Positions 1 to 13,260 are shown, counted from the first letter of the stretch. The stretch is DNA of 64,000 nucleotides from Neodontobutis hainanensis (GCA_024349245.1 JALDNG010000038.1:3678501-3742500); one strand, 5' to 3'. A program made the numbers and translations. Notes: generated by a model from the sequence alone, not told the origin.

Positions 1-2389
1 CACCCGAGACAAGGAAACCCTACTAAATCATATTTTAGAAATTGGTATTGTGTATTTTAATTACCTTTACTAAGTCTCATTGGATATAATACAGAGATAA
101 GACTTATGACACTCCTTTGTGCAGTTTGGGGATATATGAGATAAAAAGGATCATATTGTAGATCAGTAATACACAGTCCTTTGCACAGTAACACCAGACC
201 CAGGGCTGGATTCCTGCTGTAAATAATGCATGTGTTGACATAAATAAACATGTTTTAATGGGACAGCTAATGAGCACTATAGGATGCCCAGAGAGGTTTA
301 CTGTGGGGCACTGTGTGTTCAAACGGATCTGAGCGCCAAAAAAAACCAAGTGGTGGATTTCACAAGGTCGTTTTACACATCTGCTTCATTCCCTGCGTGG
401 TTCTTCTTTTTCTTAAATGCTCTGGCTGGACACAATACACCACAATCTCTGTACCTTGTAGTTGTCTGTTTGTCTCGCTCTCTCTTCATCCTTCTGTCTG
501 GCCGTCATCTTTGCCCTCGCCATCTGTTTTAGCAGCGAGGCACACACAGAAACAGAAGCAGGGAGACGGGCTGAACACAGGGTACAGTGGGAAGCTAAAA
601 GTGATTACTGTAGATGCTTAGGGAGAAGTCTGGAGATGTCCACAGTTTTTTCTGGGTTAACGTTTGCTGTAAATTACTTTATTAGGCGTTCCTTGACAAA
701 ACAGTGAGAAGTAAAACTTGATGGACAGGATATTTTTTTGCCAGACTACTTCATAAATGATCAATTAAGTCAAACTACTTTTTTACTGGAGCAAAAGGGC
801 TGAGGGTGGGTTTGTCAAAAGTGTTTTAAGCGTCTCAAATAAGTATATTGAACATTTTTGGAAGCCTCCTGTTTGTGGTTTGAACAGTGTGGGGTAAAAG
901 GTAGAGCTGGAAATTACAGTCTGTTGAATGAACAATAGAGAGTTCTTATGTGAGCAAAACTAAACTAGAGTTAGAAATAAACCTTTAGCTCCGCTTTACA
1001 TTCAGTATTTCTATTCTGTGTTTTACTTACGTTTCCTATTTTAAATCCTGGTTGTGTACTTTAAATTCATCTTTTGTAATGTAATGTTTTGCTAAAGTTT
1101 AAACAATGACTCATAGTGTTGCATAGTGACAATTATGTTGTCCCTGGTCCAGTCTATATTGGGGCCCCCAGGTGCCTTCAGCCTATGGCCCCCCGTTTTC
1201 CTAAAACCGCCTCTGTCCAGCGTCATATGCCTCTTGGTTTGTGAAATAAAAACATTGCATTTACTGTCTACATTGAATTAAACAAAAGAAGAACTTGATA
1301 TTTAATAATGTACCCAACAAATGTGAAAAACAGGGGCAGGTCTCTGAATTTACATTTGAGGAAGCTGAGAATAAACCAGAAACATCCTTCTTCTATTGTT
1401 TATTGCAGCAGTATACAACTACACCTCCAGCCACTTGCACCACTAAACAGAAGAAAATTTACCTTCTTTCCAAAAGGGAAATAGAGAAACTCGCTCACAT
1501 ATTAATCATTCTGGCCTTTTGAGTTCAAAAAGTCATCTATTTAACAAGCGGCGAAGGAAACAGTGGGTAACAGAGTTCAGCAGACGTCCCTGGAGTCACA
1601 GCTGACGAAGCAAAAACTAAACAGAGACATTATTCTTAAAGGTTAAAGGAGCACAGGTAAAGGTTATAAAAGGTGAGGTCAAAGGCCCCGTAAATAATAA
1701 TGAGGGATGTTAATTAGCAGGCCTCATTTTCTATTCACTGTCAGTAGAAAGGAAATGGACATTAGTGACACTTCTACTGCAATTTGGGGACTAGAAATGA
1801 GCTGGTGTATTAGATTAAGTACTTTTGGTTTTAAGTAAAATGCACATTTGAGATCATAAAACATAAGCTGCAATTACAAAAATAAAGCAATGGCAAGATC
1901 TGCTCCATAAATTTTCTTAGGCAGTACAAATAAACTGAAGACACAATATAAAATCTTTACATCAAATACTAATGATATTATATTTGAGCCTGAGTTTCTA
2001 GAGTTCTAGAGTAGAGTAAATTCTTGTTGTTCTTCTCAGGTATGACTTGGCATAAAATTGTATGTCGTACTCGCTTTGCACCATTAAAACAAAACTAGCA
2101 TTACACCAGTTGAGAACCACTGGTCTATGATATGTTCTTGACCCCAAAATCTCATGTTCGAGGCCCAAAAGTGGGTTACGAGCATGTTCTCCATGGGTTT
2201 ACTGATAACTTTAGAAATATTAGCAGTGATGTTGGAAGATACATTTGGATAAACCATAAAACCATCAAGAAATCATGTTGTGCACTTGTTTCTTTTAAAC
2301 AAATGAGCATGTATTTATTTTCAAGTAAGTAAATATGTTCTGTGAGAGTTAATGGCCATGAAAATAAGTGGATCCTGGGACAGTTGAGT

Positions 2390-2835
2390 GACAAGTGTTC
2401 ACTCACGTGTCGTGCCAGATGGCGACGCTACCTGCTCAAGTCCCCCAAACACACATTACACCCATGAAAAATGAGATCCCGTTATTATATATGTGTGTGT
2501 GTTTCTTTAGTTTACAAATCTGTGGGGCTCACTTACTTCTCTGGATGGGAGAGAACAAGTCGCACGCTGTTTTACAAGAGAGGAGATAAATCTGCCGGCA
2601 GTGTCAAGTAGCAGGCAGCCATACCGGCCAAAAGCAGGGCTGTGCAGGCTGGCCAGATTCTTGTGGCATCGGATGGCTGAAAAGTCCAAACAATCACAGG
2701 ATAACACACTCTCACTTACTGGCTCAGGGACGGCGGCCAACAGCAGTCAGGTCTTTGGCTCCGACCTGAACGGCGCACATTCTCCTCGAGAAGGCAATGT
2801 TGTTTTTTTAATTAGCTGTGCGAGATACGAGTGAA
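2390..2835. promoter_or_regulatory. Candidate conserved non-coding element
   Basis: This island is richer in G+C and lower in simple repeats than the flanking AT-rich DNA. Overlapping open frames on both strands (about 2507-2834) show that stop codons are locally rare, but no protein family is recognisable. It lies about 6 kb upstream of the fzd8 promoter. The call rests on composition only, with no cross-species alignment. Confidence 0.25.
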
Positions 2836-4249
2836 GCTCCTTTTCTCAGGGTTTTACAGGAGGCCCAGAGAAGATTATGACACAGAGAAACAGACTTTAA
2901 CCCAGTCAGTCAAAGTAATGAGAAACCAAATACTCTTTTATATGCACAGTTGAGATTATATTATGGTCTAGGTTGGTAAATATTGCACAATACACAGTGC
3001 AGCTCTTTTTTCAAATGTGTTTAGATTAGGACAGTGGCACTAGCAGTGATTTTTGAGTCTTTGTTTTATATATGGTTTAGTTTAGGTTCTGGAATGGCAG
3101 TGGATTTGGACATAAAGACAAGTGACAGGTTAAACATAAGAAAAAGATGTGTCTTTAAAGCTATAATATGCAGGATAATTATGAAAAGTGGATTTGACAA
3201 TCACACATAAAAACCCTGTTATTCCACGCCTATGACCTTAAAACAACATGGAGGTAAATGTATCACACATACTTTCTATCCCTTTTCTGCCCATATTTTT
3301 ACATGTTTAAATGTGAGGGATGTTTTTGAGTGTCTAGTTCTCAGCCAATCACAGCTCACAAAATAAAATACATCAAAAGTTTATGACAGAGGCTAGAGTT
3401 GATTCATAAGGCAGAATAAAACTGGACTTTGAAAAGAGAGGATTGAAGATGAGTCTAGGTTTGGTTAATATCCCAAAGTACTGTGCCTTCAAGGTTAAAT
3501 TTAGGTTGAAGTGTCATGGCTGGAAATGGTTTAGCTTTAGGACAATACAATAACAGTCACAGGGTTTGGCTTAAGGTTTAGGCAGTGGAAGCGTGGAAAC
3601 GGTCTTGAACTTCCAAATGCTTCTAGGTTTAGAAAATAAGTCATATATTTGAGGTTAGGGACAGGATTAGGTTGAATAGAAAACATTGGCTGAAGTTATC
3701 AAAATTTTATAGGCATCAGAAGAAAATGTGATTTAATTAAAGCGGTTTGGTAAAGGTCAGGTAATGGCTGTAATTTTGTTAAGGCAGTAAAGAATTATAT
3801 TTGTGTTAGTCCTTTCTGGTTGAGGAACTATTTTTGACATGATGTGAAAAGGTAGACAGAGTAGACACATAGAGCATTCGGAAACACAATTACTGGAAAT
3901 GAAGTTTTGAAAATGAGAGATCTTTTTATCCAGTAGTTTTTAATTCTTGTGCAGGATTTTATTTTTAAATTCCATGTCACTTCATTTTTTTTATTTGACA
4001 AAAGCAATTAAAAGAGTGTGCAGTGCTGTGTGTGAATTAATGACACTCTTTTAACAAGTTTCTCCAAAATTAAATGGGGAAAGTGAAAAAAGTTAACTCA
4101 TTTTAAAAAAAAATACACCAAATTTAGAGGAAGACCTACTTCTCTCCACAATCTAGTGCTTATTCAAATCCCGCGACCTCGGGGCACCATTGTGTTCTCA
4201 GGACTCTCTTATTGTTAAAGTTGCCCTAAACTTAATTAACTAAGCTTCC

Positions 4250-4960
4250 AGTGGGCTTAGCTTCATTCACATGTACAGACACACGCTCAACACTCCAGCC
4301 ACGGTCACATTCGGGGGGACACCGGCTGTAAGGAGGGATTTACGGGGGCTGCCTGTCCTCCCAGCAGTAGACTGATTGGAGGGGCCGGCTGTGTTTGTTA
4401 AGGTAATGGGCCCTAGGTGAGCTAATTCACAGGGTACACGCTCCACACTCGGTCACCTCAGGAGTGCCCCGGTTTGTCAGTGGGGGCTGGGGGAAACCAG
4501 GGAGAAAGGTCTGCAGCTCTTCAGCCAAAAAGCCCCTCAGCTTTGCTCCGGCTCCTCCAGCTCCACCTGAAAGTGATTACTGGGCCAGCCGTGAGCAAAC
4601 AAACCCCATATGGAGGGTTTATAGTGGGGCTGCGGCTGGAGCCTGGGGAGACCTCCTCCAACTCTTTGGAGAGAAGAGGCCTGAGCAAACACAGCTAATG
4701 AAGTCTTAACAAGCAGCCCCGGGTTAGCGCGAGTCCGCTAAATGCCACCGAGGCTCTTTGAATTGTGTCCAGCAGATTGGCTTAAATCTCCTCGAAGCTT
4801 TCCTTTACAAGATAAAGTAGCATTAGCATATCTCCGTCTCCCCATCTCTGAGCTAAGGCCAGGATCTGGAGAGTAGCCGCACTCGACAGGGTTCCTCTTA
4901 AAAGCTGGAGCACTTGATTCTGACGGACAGAAAGAGGTTTAACATCCAACGCATGAACTT
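4250..4960. promoter_or_regulatory. Candidate conserved non-coding element
   Basis: About 700 bases of complex, GC-richer sequence sit between long AT-rich stretches. Several TAAT-type homeodomain cores are present (for example near 4421, 4697 and 4830). Two overlapping frames at 4464-4709 stay open but encode nothing recognisable. It is the largest non-repetitive island upstream of fzd8. Enhancer function is inference. Confidence 0.3.
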
Positions 4961-7599
4961 TGGTCTTGATTTGATGCAGATTTTATTCATTGGACGAAGA
5001 ATGTCTTTTCAGGGATGTGGTTGAAGTTGCTTTTTCTCCAACATGATTACTATGAATCTAATTAATCTGCTAAACAACAAGACGGCAATCATTTTTAATC
5101 AAATGGTGCCAGGACTGACAACAAAAGCCCGTTTTAGAGGGTTTGAGTCATGTATGCAAGACACACTTTACTGACTATTGTCATTATAACAGATTTTAAT
5201 ATAAAAACAACAGGTTCATTTTAAGTGGTAAACAAGTGGAAATATATTATTAAGATTACAGATTTAACTTTGTTTTTAAACTTTTTGCTATAAACACTCA
5301 TTTCCAACCTCAGGGAATGCATTTGGGTCCAAAGACCAGTTGAAAAGCCCCGGGGTTTGAGTTGTTTTTAACACAGAACAAAACCTGCCAAAAAAAAGAG
5401 AGACCCCCATTCATCAAACACTTCCATTGGGCTTTAATTTTCAAACTGTGACCCCACAAAACAACTCCACACCTGAACACATGTAACCAGTTCAAATGGA
5501 TCAATTGCATAATTACACAAAGTACAGTTAATTTGGTTCTCTTTGATTGTTTTAAGTTTTTACTTGATGTCAAAATACCTTTGTATGGTGTTCATCTAGG
5601 GTCCTGCTCCAGCCCCTCTCTTTTTCTTCTTTGCACATCTTTTTTCTCTCTCTCTGCATTTTAATTTATTCCTCAAAAGAAGAGCTGGTGTTAAAGTGTT
5701 TTTGTTATAGGATTATTAATTAGAAATGAACTCTGTTGTCATTATTATTAAAGCAAACAGTAAAAATCAAATCCACAACACAAAAGTTCAGCAAAACTTA
5801 TAAAGTCCCTTTCCTTTTGACACTTAATTTCATAAAACAATGTCCTACTGTATGTATTTTCTGTGATATTTTAAAGTTTAGTAACAAAGGAAGGTGTGTT
5901 TTTAAGGCTGTAGATAATAAATACAGCAGAAGTAAGGTCGTTCCTCCCTCTGCTCCCTCTCACGCTGATGTCCAGCACCTTCCCTTCATTTTTATTGCAT
6001 GTCTCTTTTTACACATCTCAAAGATCAGGATTTATTATCGGGTCAAATATCACACCGTACTCCTGTGTGCTCAAACTATCCCTCTCCTTCTGACAGACGT
6101 GCACACAGACGTGCACACCTCCGGAGCGCTGTGTGGCCTAAATCTTGTTCCCTAATCAAAAGCAAACAGCCATTAACAGACCTCCTTGCTTGTTATCTCA
6201 CACCGGCGAGTCACTTAATAAATCTGGACTCCGGCTAATGCTTAGACAAGACTATAGTTCTTAGGATTTAAACAGTATAGCATGATAAAGCCCTGGCTCC
6301 ACTCCAAATAAAATACCACTAAAGTTAAACGCCCAGCAGCCCAGCCCCGGCACAATGTGGCATTATGCTCAGAAACAATGAGGAAATTGGGATTTTTTTA
6401 CATTCTGTATACACTACTTAAACCACATCGGCCTTGTATATTACTGAAATATGTCTGAACGCTACTGAGTGAGTGCACAGTAGTTAAAACAAACGTCTTT
6501 TCAAATCTGTTTCCCGCATGTTTCGAACAGATGTGGTGGTCACATGACTTACAACTCGGGGACGAAAAGAAGTTGGAAAATGTACCCAATGACCAGTCAG
6601 TGGAAATGTTTAGGATCGCCTGATTATTGGATAATATTAGTTAAACTTGTAGAAAACGTATAAATTTTAATTAGTATCACATATACAGTATCTATTAGTT
6701 TAGATTTTTTAAACACTGGGCAACAGGAGATTTTATTTGATCACCCAAACAATTCCCACTCAGTAATTTAAACAAATGTGAAAAATACTTGTGAAAGTCA
6801 AGTATTTATTGGTTATAAATTGGTTACGGTCAGGATTGACACAATGCAAAGGATAATTAATAAGAAAAGGGGCTTATGATTGGAAAAAGCTTTTAAATCA
6901 ATTAAATGGCATTATAAATAAAAAAAAACTAAAAGGAAAATACCCAGAATGAAAAAATGACCAAAAATAGGCTAAAACAGAAATTGGAATTGAGTCACAA
7001 ATCATTTGGTCTTTTTAAAAGCCCAAGAAACAAATAGCAGAGTCACACTTTTATTTCACATTAAGCCTTGCTTCAAGTTAAAGCACTTAAATTCCTCCAG
7101 TCATTCTGGTCCACGGGTTTTGTGAGGACATGTCAGGCATTCAACAGATTTGATTGAGCTGATGAAAATGTATTATGATTAACAGCCTCTTTGCTCAAGG
7201 AAGTAAAGGCTATTACTTTTTGTCGTAAATAACAGGATTAACAACAGCATGTCTTCTTTATTCAGTCAGAAACAACATTGCACTATAGACTGTAAAACAA
7301 TGATAAGCATGTGAACAGCTTCCAAACATCATAAGAATGCTGTGTATGAAGCATGAGAAACTCCTGTCAGTCTTCACTGATTTATGTGCATTGTGACTGT
7401 AGCTGGCACTACTTTACCTCTTTGTTCAGATTTATGTGACACGTACTGAAAGAAACTGCATGTGAGAATATAAAAGTCATAGCTAGACATATATTTGCAT
7501 ACATTACCACTTGTGCATTGGCCACAGAGACCGTATAAGTGGCTTACTGTAGTTATAGGATAAGAGAGATAAGAACATGATAAAAGTATGAGCTGGCCT

Positions 7600-7960
7600 A
7601 AGAAAATCCACTTAACACAATGAGTCTGCAGTGAGGGCTCCAGACATGCTCTGTGTACTAAGCCCTCGGCGCTGATATGACTTCTCTGTTTGCTATTACT
7701 GCCTGAGCTTGTGCTGCTTGTTCTGTGGCTCTGCGCAATTACGCCCCCCACCGAGCTCCATTGCAGGCGTTAAACGAAACATTAGCACCTCATTTCAAAA
7801 ATAAAACAGCTTTTTTTTTTCACAGAGGACAGACAGCTCCCCGGGTTGTATTATTATGCGTAAATTAACCAATTTAACAAAGTGACCCCCCTGTCTCGGC
7901 CCTGTTCTCCTCACTAAAACTCACACAGAAACAATGACAGGCAGCTACAAGTGGAAGTAA
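7600..7960. promoter_or_regulatory. Candidate conserved non-coding element upstream of fzd8
   Basis: This complex, repeat-poor island lies about 1 kb upstream of the fzd8 promoter. The minus-strand frame at 7374-7751 is open for 125 codons but matches no family I recognise. It is best read as a possible proximal regulatory element, on composition and position alone. Confidence 0.25.
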
Positions 7961-8754
7961 GCGACCACAGACTGATGTTATGTTGAAAAAGAAAGTTTAG
8001 ACATTGGACAAATGTATCAGGCTATGATAAAAGTAACAAGCAGATATAGGCTACTTTGAGAGGCACTGCAATATTGTTATTTACACATACCTCAACTTTT
8101 TAATGATGAAGAGACTAAAATATAATAAACTATAATAAAATAGTTTTTTTTTTACGTGTTTCAAATGTTTTGTGACAATTTCCAAAACAGTGGTTTGCAA
8201 ACTGTATCATTAATGTTGAATAAAATGCCTATTAGGCCTCAAGGTTAGTGTATTGGGGCCATGTCTACCTCACGGGCCCCAACAATCATTATAGATGTCT
8301 CTGTCTACATATTTAATTACTTTATAAAGACTGTAATGACTTTAATATGACTGATTTTTTCTCATATCAGACTACATTACATTGCAATTAGGCTTTGTTT
8401 TGGTCACTCAAAAAACACCTGAGCTGGTACTTAGGTTGGATAATCCATTCTTACATGACATTATAGTACTGTACGTTGATTTATAAAAATAAACAAACAC
8501 TTTATTTATTATCAACTGTTAGCTCTTAACTGTAGTCAAACTGTTACCTAGCTTTAGCAAGTTGTATAGTTTAAGTTAAATAATAAGACAGGTTTAATTA
8601 CAAAATACAAAACTCAGCTATAAATTGTCAAAAAACGCAAAAGATAAATGTAATTTTAATGTTTTCTCTAAAAATTATTAATAATTTTTTCCGGAAGCCT
8701 ACAAATAGTCTTATTATTGCTTTTGTAACAACACAATCTTTGGTTGAAACGTGG

Positions 8755-8848
8755 CCCCGCCCCTGGTACTCTCTGATTGGTCAAGCCGCTCCGAGGGCGT
8801 GACGTATGCGGCAGCCGTATAAAACTATTGCTCCGAGGCGACGCTTGT
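8755..8848 (+). promoter_or_regulatory. fzd8: Core promoter of fzd8
   Basis: A classic element order is visible: a GC box (CCCCGCCCC) at 8755-8763, an inverted CCAAT box (ATTGG) at 8776-8780, a CRE-like TGACGTA at 8800-8806, and a TATA box (TATAAAA) at 8818-8824. Transcription would then begin near 8848, giving a 5' UTR of about 200 bases before the ATG at 9056. The GC-rich promoter stands out sharply from the AT-rich DNA just upstream. Transcription has not been shown. Confidence 0.75.
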
Positions 8849-9055
8849 GATTTGTATTGAGAGCGATAAGAATAAGGTGGGACGAAGCGAGTGTGAAGCG
8901 AAGACCCACATTTTTTGTTTTGATAATGACGTGTGGTTAGATTTGAACCACCCCACTTACTGAGGATATTAAACCTTTTGCAGAAGAAGGTGGATTCAGC
9001 GGAGAAGAAGCAGCGTCGGAGCGGAGGAGGATAAGGACGCGACGGCAGAGAGAAG

Positions 9056-10810
9056 ATGGACCTGTTTGGGATTTACCTGCTCCTCTGTCTTGCGCTTTTA
9101 CCCCGCACCAGCTCCACCACGGCCAAGGAGCTGACATGCCAAGAGATAGCAGTGCCTCTGTGCAAAGGTATCGGCTACAATTACACCTACATGCCCAACC
9201 AGTTCAACCACGACACGCAGGACGAGGCGGGATTGGAGGTGCACCAGTTCTGGCCTCTCGTCGAGATCCAGTGCTCTCCGGACTTGAAGTTTTTCCTGTG
9301 CAGCATGTACACACCGATCTGTTTGGAGGACTATAAAAAGCCCCTGCCGCCTTGTAGGAGCGTGTGTGAGAGAGCCAAAGCTGGATGTGCGCCTCTCATG
9401 CGTCAGTATGGCTTCCCATGGCCGGACAGGATGAAGTGCGACTTACTGCCAGTGCAAGGCAACCCGGACACTTTGTGCATGGATTATAACAGGACTGACT
9501 CCACTACAGTATCCCCCGTGCTGTCTAAACCCACTAATAACCCAGGCAGTAATAAGGGAGGCTACAATCCGCCCAAGCACAAACCAAGCAGACCGGGGAC
9601 TCCTGGGAAATACAAGCCGCCGTCTGCGCCGTGTGAGTCGGGGTGCAAGTGTATGGAGCCTATGGTGCCTGTAAGCACGGACAGACACCCTTTGTACAAC
9701 AGGGTGAAGACGGGGCAGGTCACAAACTGCGCCATGCCGTGTCACAATCCCTTCTTTACGCACGACGAGAGAGCCTTCACCACGTTTTGGATCGGCTTGT
9801 GGTCAGTGTTATGCTTCATTTCTACCTTCGCCACAGTGGCCACTTTCCTCATCGACATGGAGCGCTTCAAATACCCAGAGAGACCTATCATATTCCTGTC
9901 TGCCTGCTACATGTTCGTGTCCGTGGGCTACATCGTGAGGCTCATCGCGGGGCACGAGAAAGTGGCGTGTAACCGGGAGTACGACTTGGAGCACATTCAC
10001 TATGAGACGACCGGCCCCGCGCTGTGCACCGTGGTCTTCCTGCTGATATACTTTTTCGGTATGGCCAGCTCCATCTGGTGGGTCATCCTGTCCCTGACCT
10101 GGTTCCTGGCAGCGGGGATGAAGTGGGGCAACGAGGCCATAGCGAGTTACTCCCAGTACTTTCACCTGGCAGCGTGGTTAATCCCGAGCATGAAATCCAT
10201 TGCTGTGTTAGCGCTTAGTTCTGTGGATGGAGACTCTGTGGCTGGGATCTGCTACGTGGGAAACCAAAACTTAGACAACTTAAGGGGTTTCGTCCTGGCT
10301 CCACTGGTGATATATTTATTCATTGGCACTATGTTCCTCCTGGCTGGATTTGTGTCACTTTTTAGGATCCGCAGTGTTATCAAACAAGGAGGCACCAAGA
10401 CTGACAAACTGGAGAAGCTTATGATCCGAATAGGCATCTTCACGGTGCTCTACACGGTCCCAGCTACAATCATAGTGGCCTGTTACTTTTATGAACAGCA
10501 CAACAGGCAGAGCTGGGAGATCACTCACACCTGTGGGACCTGTTTGCTGGAGAGGGACCGCAGGAGTCCGGACTATGCTGTTTTTATGTTAAAGTACTTC
10601 ATGTGCCTTCTTGTGGGCATCACGTCCGGGGTTTGGATCTGGTCGGGGAAGACTGTGGAGTCGTGGAGGACTTTTTGCACCAGGTGTTGCTGGGGCAGTA
10701 AAGGGACAAGCGGGTCTATGTACAGCGACGTAAGCACAGGACTGACGTGGAGGTCAGGCACGGCCAGCTCTGTGTCCTGCCCCAAGCAGATGCCATTGTC
10801 CCAGGTTTGA
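9056..10810 (+). CDS. fzd8: Frizzled-8, Wnt receptor (single exon)
   Basis: This is a seven-transmembrane Frizzled receptor at the plasma membrane. It binds Wnt through its cysteine-rich domain and signals through Dishevelled. The 584-residue frame is intact and intronless, as usual for FZD8. Visible parts are a signal peptide (about 1-22), a cysteine-rich domain (about 25-150) with NQFNHDTQDEAGLEVHQFWP, a Pro/Gly-rich linker, seven hydrophobic segments from about residue 240, the Dishevelled-binding KTVESW at 532-537, and a C-terminal PDZ ligand LSQV. The tail TGLTWRSGTASSVS and the linker motif RHPLYNRVKTGQ match FZD8 rather than FZD5. It is shorter than human FZD8 (694 residues) because the mammalian Gly/Pro/Ala-rich expansions are missing. 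The start follows the TATA-predicted 5' UTR and leads into the signal peptide. Which teleost duplicate (fzd8a or fzd8b) this is cannot be decided here. Confidence 0.97.
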   Translation: MDLFGIYLLLCLALLPRTSSTTAKELTCQEIAVPLCKGIGYNYTYMPNQFNHDTQDEAGLEVHQFWPLVEIQCSPDLKFFLCSMYTPICLEDYKKPLPPCRSVCERAKAGCAPLMRQYGFPWPDRMKCDLLPVQGNPDTLCMDYNRTDSTTVSPVLSKPTNNPGSNKGGYNPPKHKPSRPGTPGKYKPPSAPCESGCKCMEPMVPVSTDRHPLYNRVKTGQVTNCAMPCHNPFFTHDERAFTTFWIGLWSVLCFISTFATVATFLIDMERFKYPERPIIFLSACYMFVSVGYIVRLIAGHEKVACNREYDLEHIHYETTGPALCTVVFLLIYFFGMASSIWWVILSLTWFLAAGMKWGNEAIASYSQYFHLAAWLIPSMKSIAVLALSSVDGDSVAGICYVGNQNLDNLRGFVLAPLVIYLFIGTMFLLAGFVSLFRIRSVIKQGGTKTDKLEKLMIRIGIFTVLYTVPATIIVACYFYEQHNRQSWEITHTCGTCLLERDRRSPDYAVFMLKYFMCLLVGITSGVWIWSGKTVESWRTFCTRCCWGSKGTSGSMYSDVSTGLTWRSGTASSVSCPKQMPLSQV

Positions 10811-11211
10811 ATTGGGAAGACAAAAGCAGCTTATGGGGACTGCTAATTGTTTGGGAGATAACCCATCACTCTCTGGATCTTTGCATTTACATAGGAATGA
10901 ACGGCAGCTGAGGTGATCCACCCTGCCTCCCCCAAAACAACTCTCCTCAGTGGGGAGAACTGGTTTGAACAATGTCCCAGCATTAACACAGGTTAATTCC
11001 TCTGTTTATATGTATTAGCGGTACACAACACACTGAGGCTTTCCCCAACTGGGCATTACTTCTATTGTAGGCAGAGCTCTGTCTAGCATTTGTTTGGTTT
11101 CTCTATCGACACAGTGCCGGATAACATTGCTTATTCAATCAAAGATGGTTTAAATTAAGCCTTAATAGTGCCCAAGTATTTTACGGGTTCATTTTTGTAA
11201 TTTTTGAAATG

Positions 11212-11215
<4 letters not shown>

Positions 11216-11243
<28 letters not shown>
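11216..11243. repeat. (AT)n microsatellite in fzd8 3' UTR
   Basis: An uninterrupted run of about 14 AT dinucleotides lies inside the fzd8 3' UTR, some 120 bases before the poly(A) signal. It is likely to vary in length between individuals. Confidence 0.9.
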
Positions 11244-11246
<3 letters not shown>

Positions 11247-11360
11247 GTACAAACATGTAAATTTGTGTATAGAGGAAAAATTTATATAAGCTATTGTAAA
11301 TTTGTACAAAGTGTAGATGTCCTCTTTTGCGACAGAAGCAAATATGACCTTTATTTTGAC

Positions 11361-11366
11361 AATAAA
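11361..11366 (+). terminator. fzd8: Poly(A) signal of fzd8
   Basis: A canonical AATAAA lies 551 bases after the fzd8 stop codon. It is followed by T/G-rich sequence around 11390-11400, which fits a downstream element. Cleavage near 11380 would give a 3' UTR of about 570 bases. Confidence 0.75.
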
Positions 11367-11679
11367 ATATTTGATAAATCTAAAGATGTTGCAGCGTGGT
11401 GTTGAAAGACGAGGTGTATTTTTGTGGTAAAAAGCTTTTAGAAGGAAGGATACCTTTTAAGAGACGAGTAATTAGAGGCAGGGGTTGAGTTGGAGCATCT
11501 CTTGAATTGTTTAAGTCCTCTTCACATGCTTTTGCAGAAAGGGACGTTTTTTTTAATTTAGAAAAAAAAAAAAGAGGGGAGAGGGTGAATGGGGCATAAA
11601 TGTGGGGACGGACTCTTTTCATCTGCTCAAACTTTGATCTTTCTCAGAATAAAAGGTGCTGCGTATTAGGAGTGTCTGT

Positions 11680-12110
11680 GTGATGTGCCAAGGTTCCCCT
11701 AAACGTCCCATTTTGGACGCTTTGATGGACGCCATACAATTGAAAGAGCATTTTTTTTTTTTTGCAGGGTTTGTCAGAGCTGAGACCTGCCAGAGCCCCT
11801 GCGTCTTGTGTTTGGCTTGTTTTTAGTTTTTTTTTCCTCCTTTTACACTGAGCTTGAATTGAAACATCTCTCTCTGGGCTCAAGCTGTGTCAGAGAGTGC
11901 AAGGGGCCTTGACATGAATGATATTGAAAAAGCAATGAAAGCCCCACAGGTGGTCTGTTCACATGATCTCACATCTAAGGGGACCTTAATCGAGGCATTT
12001 TTCCTCTTTTTTTGCTACAAATGTATCTGCTTTAGTCCCAATTAACCCAACGCGCCTGGCATTAGATGACACACTGTAACCCAGCAGAGAAATGCTTTTG
12101 TTTTGCCGGT
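11680..12110. promoter_or_regulatory. Candidate conserved non-coding element 3' of fzd8
   Basis: This complex sequence just beyond the fzd8 poly(A) site includes a TTAATCGAGG-type stretch, AATTAA cores and a TAGATGACAC segment near 12064-12073. No coding frame resembles a known protein. It is called on composition and proximity to fzd8 only. Confidence 0.25.
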
Positions 12111-12999
12111 TAAAAAGTTTGCTTTGTAGTTTTTGCTTTGCTCAAACAGAGGTAAAAGCAGCAGAAAAAAAAAGCCTGCATCTGTCTCTAGTGTAAATCA
12201 ACTGTATACATCTCTCATCAGTGCTGTCAGTGAGGACACAAAGCAAACTCGTCGTAAAGCCCACTTTGTGATGATCAAAAGCAGCTTTGAAAACTTTGTC
12301 ACTAATCAACTGTTCACAGAAGTGTTTGTTAGAGCGCGCGGGATCTTTGGAGGGAACTTTTAGACTCTGTTTTGTTGTTTGAAAATGCTTCAATTTAACA
12401 TCCTTTTCTCTGAGGTTTCCCAAAGGTTTATGGTCAGAATAATTGTGGGTTTGCATTTATACTCAAATAGTCACATTTGCTTTCAGTCTTGCAGCTTGTT
12501 TTTCTAGTGTTCACCTCCAAACCTCACTCAGGCTCTGTGCCAGCTTAGCCCAGAGCAGAAATGACTTTAACCTGGAGCTCCATCTAGTGGTGACATCAGG
12601 ACAGTGCATCAAGCATTACCAATAAAACTAGAATCAGCAATATCTGAAGAAACTGAAGGTGATTACTGTTTCCTTTTCTTTTTGATAGGGCCCTTAAACA
12701 CAGAAAGTCATCAATTACGGGTAACATTTCCAAAAATATACATTTGTAAGAGTAGCCTTTAAATATTGGTGGCAAGAAGGGTACTATTGTTCCCTAAGAA
12801 GGCCCCACATTTGTAGAAAGAGTAGAAGAAATGAAGATACATCATTTGTATCTTGACTACTTTTGCTTTAAGCAGCAGTACTTGTACCTACACTACATAG
12901 TACAAAGTAATTATTTGTTAATTGACTTACATCTTACTTAAATCTTACCTAACAGTACAGGTCTGCAAATGATTGATTAAATGGATTATTTCCTGTTCC

Positions 13000-13260
13000 C
13001 TTTTGCCCGGAGTGACATTTTTACTGACCGCTCCATAAATCTGCAGCTGCATGTCCTGGCTTGGCTGTAATTACCAGGTAAATGCTCATTTCCTCTGCAA
13101 AGGTAACCAACCGGACGAGGCAGGAGGAAGCCTAACTCCGTTTTATGGGGAAGTCTTCCACAAACCTGACATCTATCCGATCGGCTCACTGCTCACTTTA
13201 AGGTTATACAGCCATAGGCTCAACCATAATATTGACTTTTCCCCCTCGCCGTGATTGAAA
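13000..13260. promoter_or_regulatory. Candidate conserved non-coding element
   Basis: This is a repeat-poor island with balanced composition. Overlapping short frames on both strands (12986-13189 minus, 13051-13254 plus) remain open but match no family. It contains a CAGCTG E-box near 13045 and a TAATTA homeodomain core near 13070. Possible enhancer, unproven. Confidence 0.25.

Larger units (their letters stand above)
1..8750. other. Intergenic region upstream of fzd8, no gene seen
   Basis: I see no coding exon here. The open frames are short, show no family motif and lack convincing paired splice sites. Most of the stretch is AT-rich with runs of A or T. A few islands of higher GC and complexity stand out (near 2400-2830, 4250-4960 and 7600-7960) and are listed separately as possible regulatory elements. 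Large non-coding flanks are typical of developmental receptor genes such as the neighbouring fzd8, but whether this DNA regulates fzd8 is inference. Confidence 0.6.

Noticed and set aside
313..707. Overlapping short plus-strand frames of about 80-100 codons
   Set aside because: No start context, splice sites or family features. Leu/Ser-rich chance frames.
7374..7751. 125-residue open frame on - strand
   Set aside because: No recognisable domain and no context as an exon. Best seen as chance within a complex island.
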